From contig JAKOGI010000055.1 in the NCBI GenBank assembly GCA_029747015.1, positions 248,001 to 312,000 on the forward strand: a stretch of DNA of 64,000 nucleotides. Reading direction: 5' to 3'. This DNA is from Carnegiea gigantea. Taxonomy: Eukaryota; Streptophyta; Magnoliopsida; Caryophyllales; Cactaceae. The notes beneath the pieces are model-generated. The model ran no database searches. It was not told the origin of the DNA and saw only the letters and a program-made list of their open reading frames with translations. Both the position numbers and the translations under genes were made by a program. Of this stretch, positions 42,799 to 53,000 are shown piece after piece; position 1 is the stretch's first letter, and each line of letters starts with the position of its first letter.

Positions 42799-44038
42799 TG
42801 GATAGGATAGTTCAAGAACTCGACAAGAGATAATCCAAATGGAGCCACTCAAGTCAAGAACTTGGGCAATCGCTTAAATCAATTAGGATACAGAATTTAA
42901 TCACCACCTAATTGAGATAAAGGGACCTAGAGCACCACTTAAGGTAGCCAACCTTAAGATATAGAACTAGGATTTCAAGCAAGCACACTAGAGAACACTC
43001 AAAGGCTTAGTATTACTTTGAAATTGGAGTACAAGCTAATGATCCCTCAACCCCCACGCCAAGCCCCTTTTATAGTAGAGAACAACACAAATGAAAGGGC
43101 ATAAGTTACAAGAAATAAACATAGGGCACACCAAAGGACACATTAATGTGTCGGTTACAAATAATCAAGGGGAAGGGGATAAGATGAGTTCCTTGAGATG
43201 CCACAACTCCTTGGCTGCATAAATTACATTAACCCCCTGGTATAAGAAGGGTCTCACGTCCAAATGCAGCTGAAAAGGTTCATGACCCGAATGGGAACAC
43301 CAAACATCCTCCTTCTTTAATGCACTCACACCCTTGCAGCAGCTCTGATTTTGGACGGCCATATCTCGCGATTTACTGGGCCAAATTGCGTGATTTTGGG
43401 CTTGTTGGAAAGCCCTGGATGTTTAGTTTCCAGGAAGCACAAGTTTGCCCAATTTGGACCAGCCGTTTGAAAGTTATGGCCCAAACAATGAAGACTGCTC
43501 AGACTGGCCTGCGCCTGGACATTGGGCCCTTGAGGTCTCTTGTTGCCCAACCAAATGAGATCCAATTTAAGCATGATTGGACTTATTAGAAAGCTAACAT
43601 CTTAGGCTAAAATATTATGTGGGCCCTCAAGCCGTGGGTCCACCAAATCTTGCACAAAACAAGTAACAAAGACCGGGTTATGATTGAATGAATCCGGCGC
43701 CAACTCGTCGGGCATTGCCATGATTTTTCTGCAAAGTTTAGCCACTTCCTTGACCCCCTTGAGCTTAGTGGGGCCTTCCTTGAGCTGAGAAAGGAGCGTA
43801 GGAGAGTGGGCTTGATGGTCTCCATGATGAAATGCAAGGTACTCTTGATCCCCATTTGGAAAACCCGTTTGGAAAAGGCACTTTGACGTTCAAATAGAAC
43901 TCCATAAAGTGTCTTTTGTCATGAAATTCAAATATTGGAATCAAAGAGGAGCCTTGCCATGCATGAACTTGTTTGAAACTTACATCCCTTGAAGTTGAGT
44001 TTAAAGAATGAAAATAATCCCCTTGAAAATATACATCA
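42799..44038 (-). repeat. TG3 3' LTR (outer end missing)
   Basis: Begins at GGATAGGATAGTTCAAG, equivalent to about 70 bp inside the 5' LTR, and ends ATATACATCA. Encodes the Gag C terminus. TATA box TATAAAAGG (coding) at 43066-43074. Confidence 0.9.
42879..42958 (-). promoter_or_regulatory. Conserved hairpin module (TG3)
   Basis: TCAATTAGG (42879-42887) pairs with CCTAATTGA (42907-42915) around a 19-nt loop whose coding strand starts TGGTG and ends TTCTGTAT. A second perfect hairpin CTTAAGGT...ACCTTAAG lies at about 42938-42957. A further version of the family-wide module with its own stem sequence. Copies at 45492-45572 and, in TG5, 56747-56827. Confidence 0.72.
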
Positions 44039-45024
44039 ATCCCTCTTTCTTCGAAAACAATTGTTCTTAATTCTTGTTGTGAATGAGGGCATTCTTCTTG
44101 ACTCAAAAGTTCCTCAATTCCTTCAACAACCCCACATAGCTCCAAATCGGACACTTGGAGTTCTTCAATTTCAAGCTCATCAAATCTTAGAGGTAGGTCA
44201 CAATTCACCTCATGGTTTTCATGACATCCTTCTTTAAAGATCAAGGGTTCTCCATGTTTGCCTTCCTTATCTATCCTGCTTGGTTGTCCCTCACTTGTGT
44301 TTCCCATTTGTCCCCCCATGGTTATAAGTTTGGCTAGTTCAGGTTCTAATTGTGGGGATAATGGAACAATGAAATTGTCATAACGAGGATCAAAGTGAGC
44401 AACACATGCTATTCCCTTATCTAAATGGTGATCTAGCACAAGTGGCAAAGGACATGAATAGTCTCCTTGTCCCTCAAGTTCAGAGGTCTCTTCATTACCA
44501 TAGTCATCAAAAACAGGAGGTAGGTTAACTAGGCTTGAAGCTTCCTCCCCACGGATCTTTTCATCTTTGTTGGGGTTAGGTTTCTCCAAACAAAGGAAGG
44601 AAGTAGAGTTAGAGATACAAGCACTCATTGGACTTCCCTTGTTGAAATGGAGGTTTTTAGAAGAGGAATTAAAGCCGTTTACCTCCAAGGAAAGAAAAGG
44701 ATGCTTGTGTAAGTAAGAGGTTGAAGCGAAAGTATCCATTAATTTACCTCTTAACTTAACCCATGTTGTGATATTACTTTTCCCTCTCTTCTTCCTCTTA
44801 TACTTGTACTTTTCCTACCATTCAAGCGCATGGCCTCGGAGCTTCTTGATAACCACCTTAAACTTCTCTTGCTCGTCAATATTGTAGCGAGTGAAACCTT
44901 GATCCACTTTGGAAATCCAGTAAGGGAAATCTTCTTTTTGGCCACGAAACTTTGGAGTTTCAAGGATGACCATCTCCTTTTCAATCAAAGCAATCTCTTT
45001 TTGCAAGTTCCCAAGAGAAATCAT
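43765..45024 (-). pseudogene. gag: TG3 Gag-like protein, one nonsense codon, no zinc knuckle
   Basis: ATG 45022-45024; N-terminal capsid-like region homologous to TG2 (LETPKFRGQKEDFPYWISKVDQ, KLRGHALEW). A TAG at 44815-44817 replaces the second Trp of the WW motif (TGG to TAG); otherwise open to 43765, the last about 91 codons lying inside the 3' LTR. Unlike TG2 and TG4, no C-x2-C-x4-H-x4-C is present: FNKGSPMSACISNSTSF occupies that position, followed by KPNPNKDEKIRGEEASSLV, which aligns to TG2 just after its knuckle. The acidic C-terminal region has PHSQQELRTIVFEERGID. Confidence 0.87.
44039..44051 (-). other. TG3 polypurine tract
   Basis: Coding-strand AAGAAAGAGGGAT precedes the LTR TGATGTATA; differs from the CR-type AAGGGGAGGA tract. 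TG4 has the same type at 47939-47951. Confidence 0.7.
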
Positions 45025-45103
45025 GATGGATGAATGCTTAAGGGTTCTTTGTGGGTTATGTGTTTAGGATAGAAAAAGGCTATTTTGGAGAAGAGAAGGG
45101 AGG

Positions 45104-45210
45104 GCACGGTCGTGCAGCTAGGCACTGGGGAACCGTGCTTGAATGCTGCGTTGCAGAATGCAGGAAAACAAGGGTGGCACGGTCGTGCTTGGGAGCACGG
45201 GGGGACATGC
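45104..45210 (-). promoter_or_regulatory. TG3 leader GCACG palindromes
   Basis: Plus-strand GCACGGTCGTGC occurs twice (about 45104 and 45178), each followed by a weaker GCAC...GTGC partner, between PBS and gag ATG. TG5 retains the cluster at 56358-56465. Confidence 0.58.
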
Positions 45211-45325
45211 CAACTTTCTGCCTGCGGATGCTCGGTTTTTACACGATTTTGCTGGGTTGAGTTGCTTTTGTGTTTTTATTTAGGAAATGTGTTTGGGCTG
45301 CAAACTTGGTCAAGTGGCAACCTTA

Positions 45326-45337
45326 GCTCTGATAGGT
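45326..45337 (-). other. TG3 altered primer-binding site
   Basis: Coding strand reads ACCTATCAGAGC instead of TGGTATCAGAGC, so the first three bases differ from the iMet complement. TG5 has the same form (56580-56590), so it is a subfamily trait rather than a private mutation. Confidence 0.7.
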
Positions 45338-45339
45338 AA

Positions 45340-46655
45340 TGATGTATGTAGGAGCACCCAAATGACCAAGCAAGGCTAGGTTTTGTGTTTTTGTATGCGT
45401 GGAAACAAGGAAAGGATAGGATAGTTCAAGAACTCGACAAGAGATAATCCAAATGGAGCCACTCAAGTCAAGAACTTAGGCAATCCCTTAAATCAATTAG
45501 GATACAAAATTTAATCACCACCTAATTGAGATAAAGGGACCTAGAGCACCACTTAAGGTAGCCAACCTTAAGATATAGAACGAGGATTTCAAGCAAGCAC
45601 ACTAGAGAACACTCAAAGGCTTAGTATTACTTTGAAATTGGAGTACAAGCTGATGATCCCTCAACCCCCACGCCTAGCCCCTTTTATAGTAGAGAACAAC
45701 ACAAATGAAAGGGCATAAGTTACAAGAAATAAACATAGGGCACACCAAAGGACACATTAATGTGTCGGTTACAACTAATCAAGGGGAAGGGGAAAAGATG
45801 AGTTCCTTGAGATGCCACAACTCCTTGGCTGCATAAATTACATTAACCCCCAGGTATAAGAAGGGTCTCACATCCAAATGCAGCTGAAAAGGTTCATGAA
45901 CCGAATGGGAACACCAAACATCCTCCTTCTTTAATGCACTCACACCCTTGCAGCAGCTCTGACTTTGGACGGTCATATCTCGCGATTTACTGGGCCAAAT
46001 AGCGTGATTTTGGGCTTGTTGGAAAGCCCTGGATGTGTAGGTTTCAGGAAGCACAAGTTCGCCCAATTTGGACCAGCCGTTTGAAACGTATGGCCCAAAC
46101 AATGAAGACTGCTCAGACTGGCCTGCCCCTGGACATTGGGCCTTTGAGGTCTCTTGTTGCCCAACCAAATGAGATCCAATTTAAGCATGGTTGGACTTAT
46201 TAGAAAGCTAACATCTTGAGCTAAAATATTATGTGGGCCCTCAAGCCGTGGGTCTACCAAATCTTGCACAAAACAAGTAACAAAGACCGGGTTATGATTG
46301 AATGAATCCGGCGCCAACTCGTCGGGCATTGCCATGATTGTTCTGCAAAGTTTAGCCACTTCCTTGACCCCCTTGAGCTTAGTAGGGTCTTCCTTGATCT
46401 GAGAAAGGAGCGTAGGAGAGTGGGCTTGATGGTCTCCATCATTGACATGCAAGGTACTCTTGATTCCCCCATTTGGAAAACCCATTTGGAAAAGGCACTT
46501 TGAAGTTCAAATAAAACTCCATAAAGTGTCTTTTATCATGAAATTCAAATATTGGAACCAAAGAGGAGCCTTGCCATGCATGAACTTGTTTGAAACTTAC
46601 CTCCCTTGAAGTTGAGTTTAAAGAATGAAAATAATCCCCTTGAAAATATACATCA
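45340..46655 (-). repeat. TG3 5' LTR
   Basis: 1316 bp, TGATGTATGTAGGAGC to ATATACATCA. TATA box (TATAAAAGG coding) at 45680-45688. Hairpin module at 45492-45572. Confidence 0.93.
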
Positions 46656-47938
46656 ATATAAGCACTCAAATGACCAAGCTAGGTTATCTTTTGTGGTCTT
46701 TAGTTAAGGAAGAAAGGAAAACAAGGAAGGATAGGCTCAAGGTTGAGTTTGAGATAATCCAAGAAGGAGCCACTCAAAAACAATCCTTGGGCAAATTCCT
46801 TTACTCTTTCTAGGATACAGAAATGAATCATCACCTAGAGGAGTTTAGGAAACTAGAACACCACTTGAGTTTGCCAACACTCAAGATATAGAACTAGATT
46901 TTCTCACATACTTTGAAAGAACACTTCAAAGCTGAATTGTATTTCTTGACCTCGAATGTAATTGGTTTTCTGATGCAAACAACTCGACACTATGGCCTTT
47001 ATATAGAGTAGGCCTTACACTTGAAAAGATACAAACACACTTATGAATAGACACTAATGAAAAGAAAGCAAAATACAAGGAACTAAAAAGGAAAATATGC
47101 ACACGGCTAAGTGAACCATGTATCTAACTTTAATGATGCTTGAGTGAAATGAACCCATCAGCTTGGGGAGTCATGTTCCCACTTGAAAAGACACATCTCA
47201 GTCTTAGGAGAAAGGGGGAACGTAGCTTGAGCAAAGGGGGATGCAACAACCGGCTTTAGGAGTGAAGATGCATGTATGCATATTCCGACTATTAAATGCG
47301 TTCACACCTGCAGCAAGGCCAGATTCATTTGGGCATAACTTTCTGGTTTGTGATCCAAATTCGGTGATTATTGATTCCTTGGAAAGCTTGAAGAGCCTAG
47401 TTTCTAAGGAAAGTGGTTTCACTGGATTTGGATTAGCTGTTGGAAAGTTATGTGTCGAAAAGTGCAGACTGTCCAAACTAGACTGGATTTCAGCACTTTA
47501 TTTTGTTCGCTAAAGATGACCAACCAAATAGACTCCAAATAATGCGTGGTTGGTCTTGTTGGAAAGCGTATTCTTTAAGCTTGAATAAGAGGAACGTCTT
47601 CATGAGAATTGCCCATTATTTCTTGCTGCAACAGACTTACAAAACCGGAGATGCGTTCGGTCAAATTGCACATGAAAAGGGGGCTATGATTTTAGGCATT
47701 TCGGACCATGGTTGCAATCTTTTTGGCCTCCTTGGCCTTCTTCTGTCCTTCCTTGACTTCTCCAGAGGCATTAGGGTTTTGGGCATGATGGTCTCCATTA
47801 TTGAAATGCAAGGTACTCTTGATCCCCATTTGGAAAATCCGTTTGGAAAAGGCACTTTGAAGTTCAAATAAAACTCCATAAACCTCCCTTGAAGTTGAGT
47901 TTAAAGAATGAAAATGATCCCCTTGGAAATATACATCA
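46656..47938 (-). repeat. TG4 3' LTR
   Basis: About 1283 bp, first bases removed by TG3, ending ATATACATCA. TATA-like CTATATAAAG (coding) at 46997-47006. Hairpin TCTAGG (46809-46814) with CCTAGA (46834-46839), loop TGATGATTCATTTCTGTAT in coding sense. It lacks the roughly 75-85 nt segment around TTTGTCATGAAATTC that TG3 has. Confidence 0.88.
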
Positions 47939-48345
47939 ATCCCTCTCTCTTCGAAAAGAATTGTCCTCAATTCTTGTTGTGAATGAGGCCATTCTTTAGC
48001 AAGCAAGAGTTGCTTAAATTCTTCAACAACCCAACAAGGCTTTAAGTCGGGCACTTCGAGTTCTTCAACTCCATGCTTTGCAATTCTTGGAGGTAGGCTC
48101 CAATTTACCTCATTATCTACATCATAGGTATCAAAGATGGGAGGTAGATCAAAGTTAACGTCACTATTTTCTTGATAATGGCCTTCTCCATTTAAGACAA
48201 ATGGATAGCTAACTTCTTTTTCTACCTTCATGGCTGCTTCCCATTCGGTCAAGGTAATGAGTTCCTTGTTGGGGCAGTCCGAGGGTGCATGACTAAAGCC
48301 TTGACACTTAGAACACCTTTATTGCTCGTGCTAGAACTCATGGTA
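47692..48345 (-). pseudogene. gag: TG4 Gag remnant (zinc knuckle and acidic tail)
   Basis: Contains CSKCQGFSHAPSDC (CCHC, about 48270-48312), NKELITLTEWEAAMKVEKEV, an acidic region and the PHSQQELRTILFEERGIDVYF motif shared with TG3, running into the 3' LTR to a stop at 47692. The capsid-like N terminus is missing: just upstream of the knuckle the sequence jumps to a leader with a short ATGAGTTCTAGC start, out of frame. Either a deletion derivative or a minimal non-autonomous unit. Confidence 0.8.
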
Positions 48346-49450
48346 GGACCTGATGTGTATGGGGCTGCTTTATGGATGTGTTTGGGTTTGTGATGGAGAC
48401 CTACCTAGCCAAGACCAAGCACCAGATGAGACAAGTCCAAGTCAGCCAAGAACAAGGTCCTAAACCAAGAAGATGGCTTACCTTTGGCAAGAAGCTGAGA
48501 CTAGCACAACCGGCCTGCACAAGCCCGGTTTTGTGCATCTGATTTCTTAAGCCATTTCATGGCTTAAGGCTAATATTTTTGCATTTTTGGAATCCTCAGG
48601 AAGTTAAGTTTCAATTCCAAGCATTGAATTCAAGTCATGCTACAAGAGGATGAAAGATCAAAGGCGTTTTTCCCAACCGGCCAGAATTAGTCCAATTCTG
48701 TACGGTTAAAAGTTTGCATGCGATTACCTTACTTAATCCATGTTTAGCCTTGATTTCTTAAATGAGGGGGTTTATTTACACCTTAAACTTTCTCCTCCAC
48801 GTTTAAATCCAAGCCATATCCTTTTTTGCTTTGGGTAAACTTGGCCTGAAAACCGAGTGTAGAACTGCCCATTGTACACGGTTTGGAGGCACGGCTGAGC
48901 AAACCTTTTCCGGTGGGTTTCCTTGCTGTCAACTGAGTTAGCACACCTCCCAAGGCTGGGCACACACCTCAAGGCTGGGCACACACCTCAAGGCAATCAT
49001 CATCAGCTGCAACCTTGGAAAGAACGGCCAATGAAAAGGAAGAGACAAGGAAAGATGTCCCTTGAACACCATTGGTCAGCCGCAAAGGGGATTGCCACTT
49101 TTCGGCTACTCACATGGCCACTTGCTGCCTTTGAATGCTGATTAAGCTTAGGGACTAGTTGATTATGTTGTAATGATCATTTGCCTTGTTTTCCTTGAAG
49201 GTTTAAGTGTGTTTTGATTAGTCTTAAGCATGCTTGAAGCCATTTAGCTCTAACCGTGGTAATTAGAGCTAGTTAATACCTTTCCCTCCTAGGAAGGAAA
49301 AGAGAGGTGCTTGCTAGCTTGCTTAGCTTGATCATTTTGCTGCTTATGTAAGGCCTTTCACGGCCAAAGGAAAGAGAGACTTCAGTTTTTAGTAAAAGAA
49401 AATCATAGAGAGCTTGTGAGCTTTCTCTTCAAAAACTCTTGCTTGCTTAT

Positions 49451-49576
49451 CTTAGTTTAGGCCAAACTAAGTGGTGTTCAAGTGAGTCTTAATCTTGATT
49501 GAGTGGTGATTCTATATCTTGATCAAGCTTAAGGGCCCTAAACTCAAAGATTAGTGGTGTTTCTGTATCTAATCCT
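49451..49576 (+). promoter_or_regulatory. Conserved hairpin module (CR9)
   Basis: Three hairpins in order: CTTAGTTTAG-GCC-AAACTAAG followed by TGGTGTTCAAGTGAGTC; TTGATTGAG with CTTGATCAA (two wobble pairs) around TGGTGATTCTATAT; GATTAG with CTAATC around TGGTGTTTCTGTAT. AAGGGCCCT lies between the last two. Copy at 55511-55637 in the 3' LTR. Confidence 0.75.
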
Positions 49577-49856
49577 CGAGTTTAGTTCTATCCTAATTCA
49601 CTTAATTAGCTTGAATCTTCAAGTTGATCTTCTGTGTTCTTCATGTTCTTCATTTATCATCTTCAATACTTGAATGATCTTCAAGTCATTCCATTAAACC
49701 ACCTACCATACTTCCATTTCCCCCTTTCAAAACTACTCCTTCTACCTTTCCCCTCATAGAATCAAGTCCGAACAAAGCTCATTGCATTAGAATAGGCTTT
49801 GCTCTCAAAGACATTCAAAACCGTGAAGATTCATCCAAGGCAAGCTATCACAGTCC

Positions 49857-49936
49857 ACGCACGGTTCAACGCACGCCCGTGCGTACCCTGCAATTTGCAA
49901 CCCGAGGCTGCACACGGTTGGATGCACGACCGTGCG
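49857..49936 (+). promoter_or_regulatory. CR9 U5 palindromes
   Basis: CGCACGCCCGTGCG and GCACGACCGTGC (49924-49935), 75-150 nt before the LTR end. The latter is the same coding-strand word as in CR2-CR6, TG2 and TG3. The 3' LTR version (55921-55987) lacks 12 nt between two CGCACG repeats. Confidence 0.62.
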
Positions 49937-50013
49937 TCTTCCCTTCTCGAATTGTCTTTCTTTTGATGTGAGGTTGCTTGGGTTGTCCCTACCCTTGGCC
50001 TTTACATCATATT

Positions 50014-50025
50014 TGGTATCAGAGC
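50014..50025 (+). other. CR9 primer-binding site (tRNA-iMet)
   Basis: TGGTATCAGAGC, 4 nt after the 5' LTR. Confidence 0.95.
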
Positions 50026-50097
50026 TGTGTTTCATCTTGGCCTAGTATTGAACCCACAAAATCCAAACTTCCTTCTTCTCCATTTCTCAAACACAAC

Positions 50098-53000
50098 ATG
50101 AGTACTAGTATGAGCATAGAAGAGAGGCTTCATACTATTATGAAGAGTAATCACGAGATTACTTCTACTAACCAAGAGCTCAAGGCCCAGAATGAATATT
50201 TACGCAAGCAATTGGGTTCCTTTCTCAAGCAAAAGCAAAAATTCAATGAAGAACCATCCCATTCAACATCACAAGGCCGAGAGCAAGTATTCAGTCACCA
50301 CCTTGAGTCCTCAAGTGATGAAGAATTATTCAGAGAACCACGACAAGAGCCAAGAGGACAAGGTAGCTCTAATGATTTTAGAGTTGAAATTCCAGAATAT
50401 GAAGGCAAACTTGATCCAGAGGACTTCTTGGACTGGTTGCACACAGTGGAGAGGGTATTTGAGTATAAGGACGTTCCAGAAGAAAAGAAAGTCAAGTTGG
50501 TGGCATTAAGATTACGTAAGTATGCTTCTTTATGGTAGACCAACTTATGTGCTAAGAGAGTTGGGGAACGTAAGACTAAAATCAGAACTTGGGAAAAGAT
50601 GAAAACCAAGTTGAAGGCTAGATTCCTGCCCCCCACGTATGTTCAAGATTGTTATTCACAACTTCATAATCTGAACCAAGGCAATCTTAGTGTTGAAGAA
50701 TACACTAGAGAATTTGAAAAGCTTGTGATTAAATGTGATTTGCAAGAACCAGAAGAGCAAACGATTGTAAGGTACTTAGGAGGACTCGATCCTAGGTACT
50801 CAAACGTCGTTGAATTGCAAGCTTATACTACATTTGATGAGGTTTGCGTACTTGCTCACAAAGTGGAGCAACAAAAGAAGGCTAAGCAAACTTTTAAGCC
50901 TCCACATCAAAGACCTCCAACCCGGAACCAACCTTTTAACAAGGGGAGTTCCCAACCAGTTTCTAAGCCACAAAATCCCTTCCCTTTCAATCCACAAAGA
51001 ACCCAAGCACCACAAAAGGCCCCAGCACCCCCAATTCGTCCAAATCCCAATCCAATGAGCGTGCCAAGGGTTAGGCCATATAGCTTCAGAGTGCCCAAAC
51101 CGCAAAGTAATCACTTTAGCCGAGTGGAGAGCTGTGGATGAGCAAGAAGTTGAAGGTGAAATTGAGGATGAAACTACGGAAGCTCATGAAGAAAGTTAAG
51201 AAGAAGTCGAGGAGGAAGCTGATGAAGGAGAGATGCTGGTTTTGAGGAGGGTCTTGAACGGCCAAAAGAGCACCAAAGATGAACAAAGGGAAAACATTTT
51301 TCACACTAGGTGCACGGTTCAAGGCAAGGTGTGTTCATTGATCATTGATGGTGGGAGTTGTGCAAACGTGCTGTCACTTACTATGATTGAGAAGCTTGGT
51401 TTACAAGCTAGGGCCCATCCCCATCCCTACAACATTCAATGGCTGAATCAAAGCAAAGGACTTCCAGTCAATTCACGGTGCCTTATTTCCTTATCCATTG
51501 GTAAAAACTATCAAGACCAACTTTGGTATGATGTTATACCTATGGATGCATGCCATGTATTGTTGGGAAGGCCTTGGTTGTATGACCGAAGGGTGACCCA
51601 TGATGGTTTTATGAATACATCCTCCTTGTCTAAGGGAGGCAAGAAGATTACTCTCAAGCCATTATCACCATCCGAAATCCTCAAAAACAAACCCACAAAA
51701 GGACATGAGCATTCTGGTTGTTTACTCACTTTTAGTGAAACTCTCTTAAAGGCTTCGAATCATGAATTCAAGGCTTTTAAGGAGTGGATTCTCACCATAC
51801 AAGATGAGCCAGAATCCCCATTACCGTCCCATCCATTTGCCAAATCACTCATACAAGCCTTCTGTCACCTATTTCCAAAAGAAATCCCCTCGGGATTACC
51901 CCCTAAACGGGACATTCAACATCACATAGATCTCATTCCTGGTTCAGTTCTTCCAAACAAGCCAGCTTACAGAATGAACCCAAAGGAAACCATGGAGATC
52001 CAACGGCAAGTAGAAGAATTGATCTCAAAAGGACTTGTGCGTGAGTCCTTAAGCCCCTGTGCCGTACCTGCCTTGTTGGTGCCTAAGAAGGATGGCAGTC
52101 AACGAATGTGTGTGGACAGCAGAGCCATAAACAAAATCACCATCAAGTATAGGTATCCCATACCTAGACTTGAAGATATGCTGGATGAACTACATGGCTC
52201 AACCGTCTTCTCCAAAATTGATCTTCGAAGTGGTTACTACCAGATAAGAGTAAGAGAAGGAGACGAGTGGAAACTGCATTCAAGACCAAGGGCGGTTTAT
52301 ATGAGTGGCTAGTTATGCCATTCGGTCTTTCCAACGCTCCTAGTACGTTCATGAGACTAATGAATCAAGTATTCAAGCCCTTTATTGGCAAATTCGTGGT
52401 GGTTTACTTCGATGACATTCTTATTTATTCTAAGGACGAGCAGGCACATCAAGATCATCTCCATCAGATCATGCGTGTCCTTGAGCGTGAGCGGTTATAT
52501 GGTAATCTTAAGAAGTGTACCTTCTTTACTCATGAGGTCACCTTCTTTGGTTACATTGTTTCTAATGAAGGCATCAAGGTTGATGAAGGGAAGATAGAGG
52601 CTATTCGCACTTGGCCTCAACCACAGAGTATACATGATGTTAGAAGTTTTCATGGTTTGGCTTCATTTTACAGAAGATTTATACGAAACTTCAGCACCAT
52701 CATGTCCCCTATGACCGAAGTGCTTAAGGGTTCATCCTTCCAATGGAATCCTAAAGCTCAGGCTGCCTTCGAGGAGGTGAAAAGGAAACTTACTCAAGCA
52801 CCGGTGCTTGCTTTGCCGTGCTTTGAGAAAGTTTTTGAAGTTGAGTGTAATGCATCCGGTGTGGGGATTGGTGGAGTTTTAACTCAAGAAGGCAAACCAT
52901 TGGCCTTCTTCAGTGAAAAACTATGTGACTCGAGAAGAAAATACTCCACATATGATAAGGAATTCTATGCTATCATTCGGTGCCTAGCGCATTGGAGTCA

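Larger units (their letters stand above)
42799..46655 (-). mobile_element. TG3: gag-only LTR element, 3' LTR end deleted
   Basis: Minus strand: 3' LTR 42799-44038 (lacking its outer about 70 bp), internal 44039-45339 (1.3 kb, gag only), 5' LTR 45340-46655 (1316 bp). No pol. Right flank ATATA (46656-46660) lies a few bases inside the TG4 LTR. No left TSD, because a deletion joined it to LTR X. Confidence 0.9.
48391..50009 (+). repeat. CR9 5' LTR
   Basis: TGATGGAGACCTACC to CTTTACATCA. A 19-bp unit (AAGGCTGGGCACACACCTC) is in tandem at 48952-48970 and 48971-48989 but single in the 3' LTR. No clear TATA box seen. Confidence 0.95.

Noticed and set aside
50014..50025. TGGTATCAGAGC matches as tRNA genes
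   Set aside because: Only the short 3'-end complement of initiator tRNA is present, always just inside a 5' LTR. No cloverleaf, A box or B box is seen.
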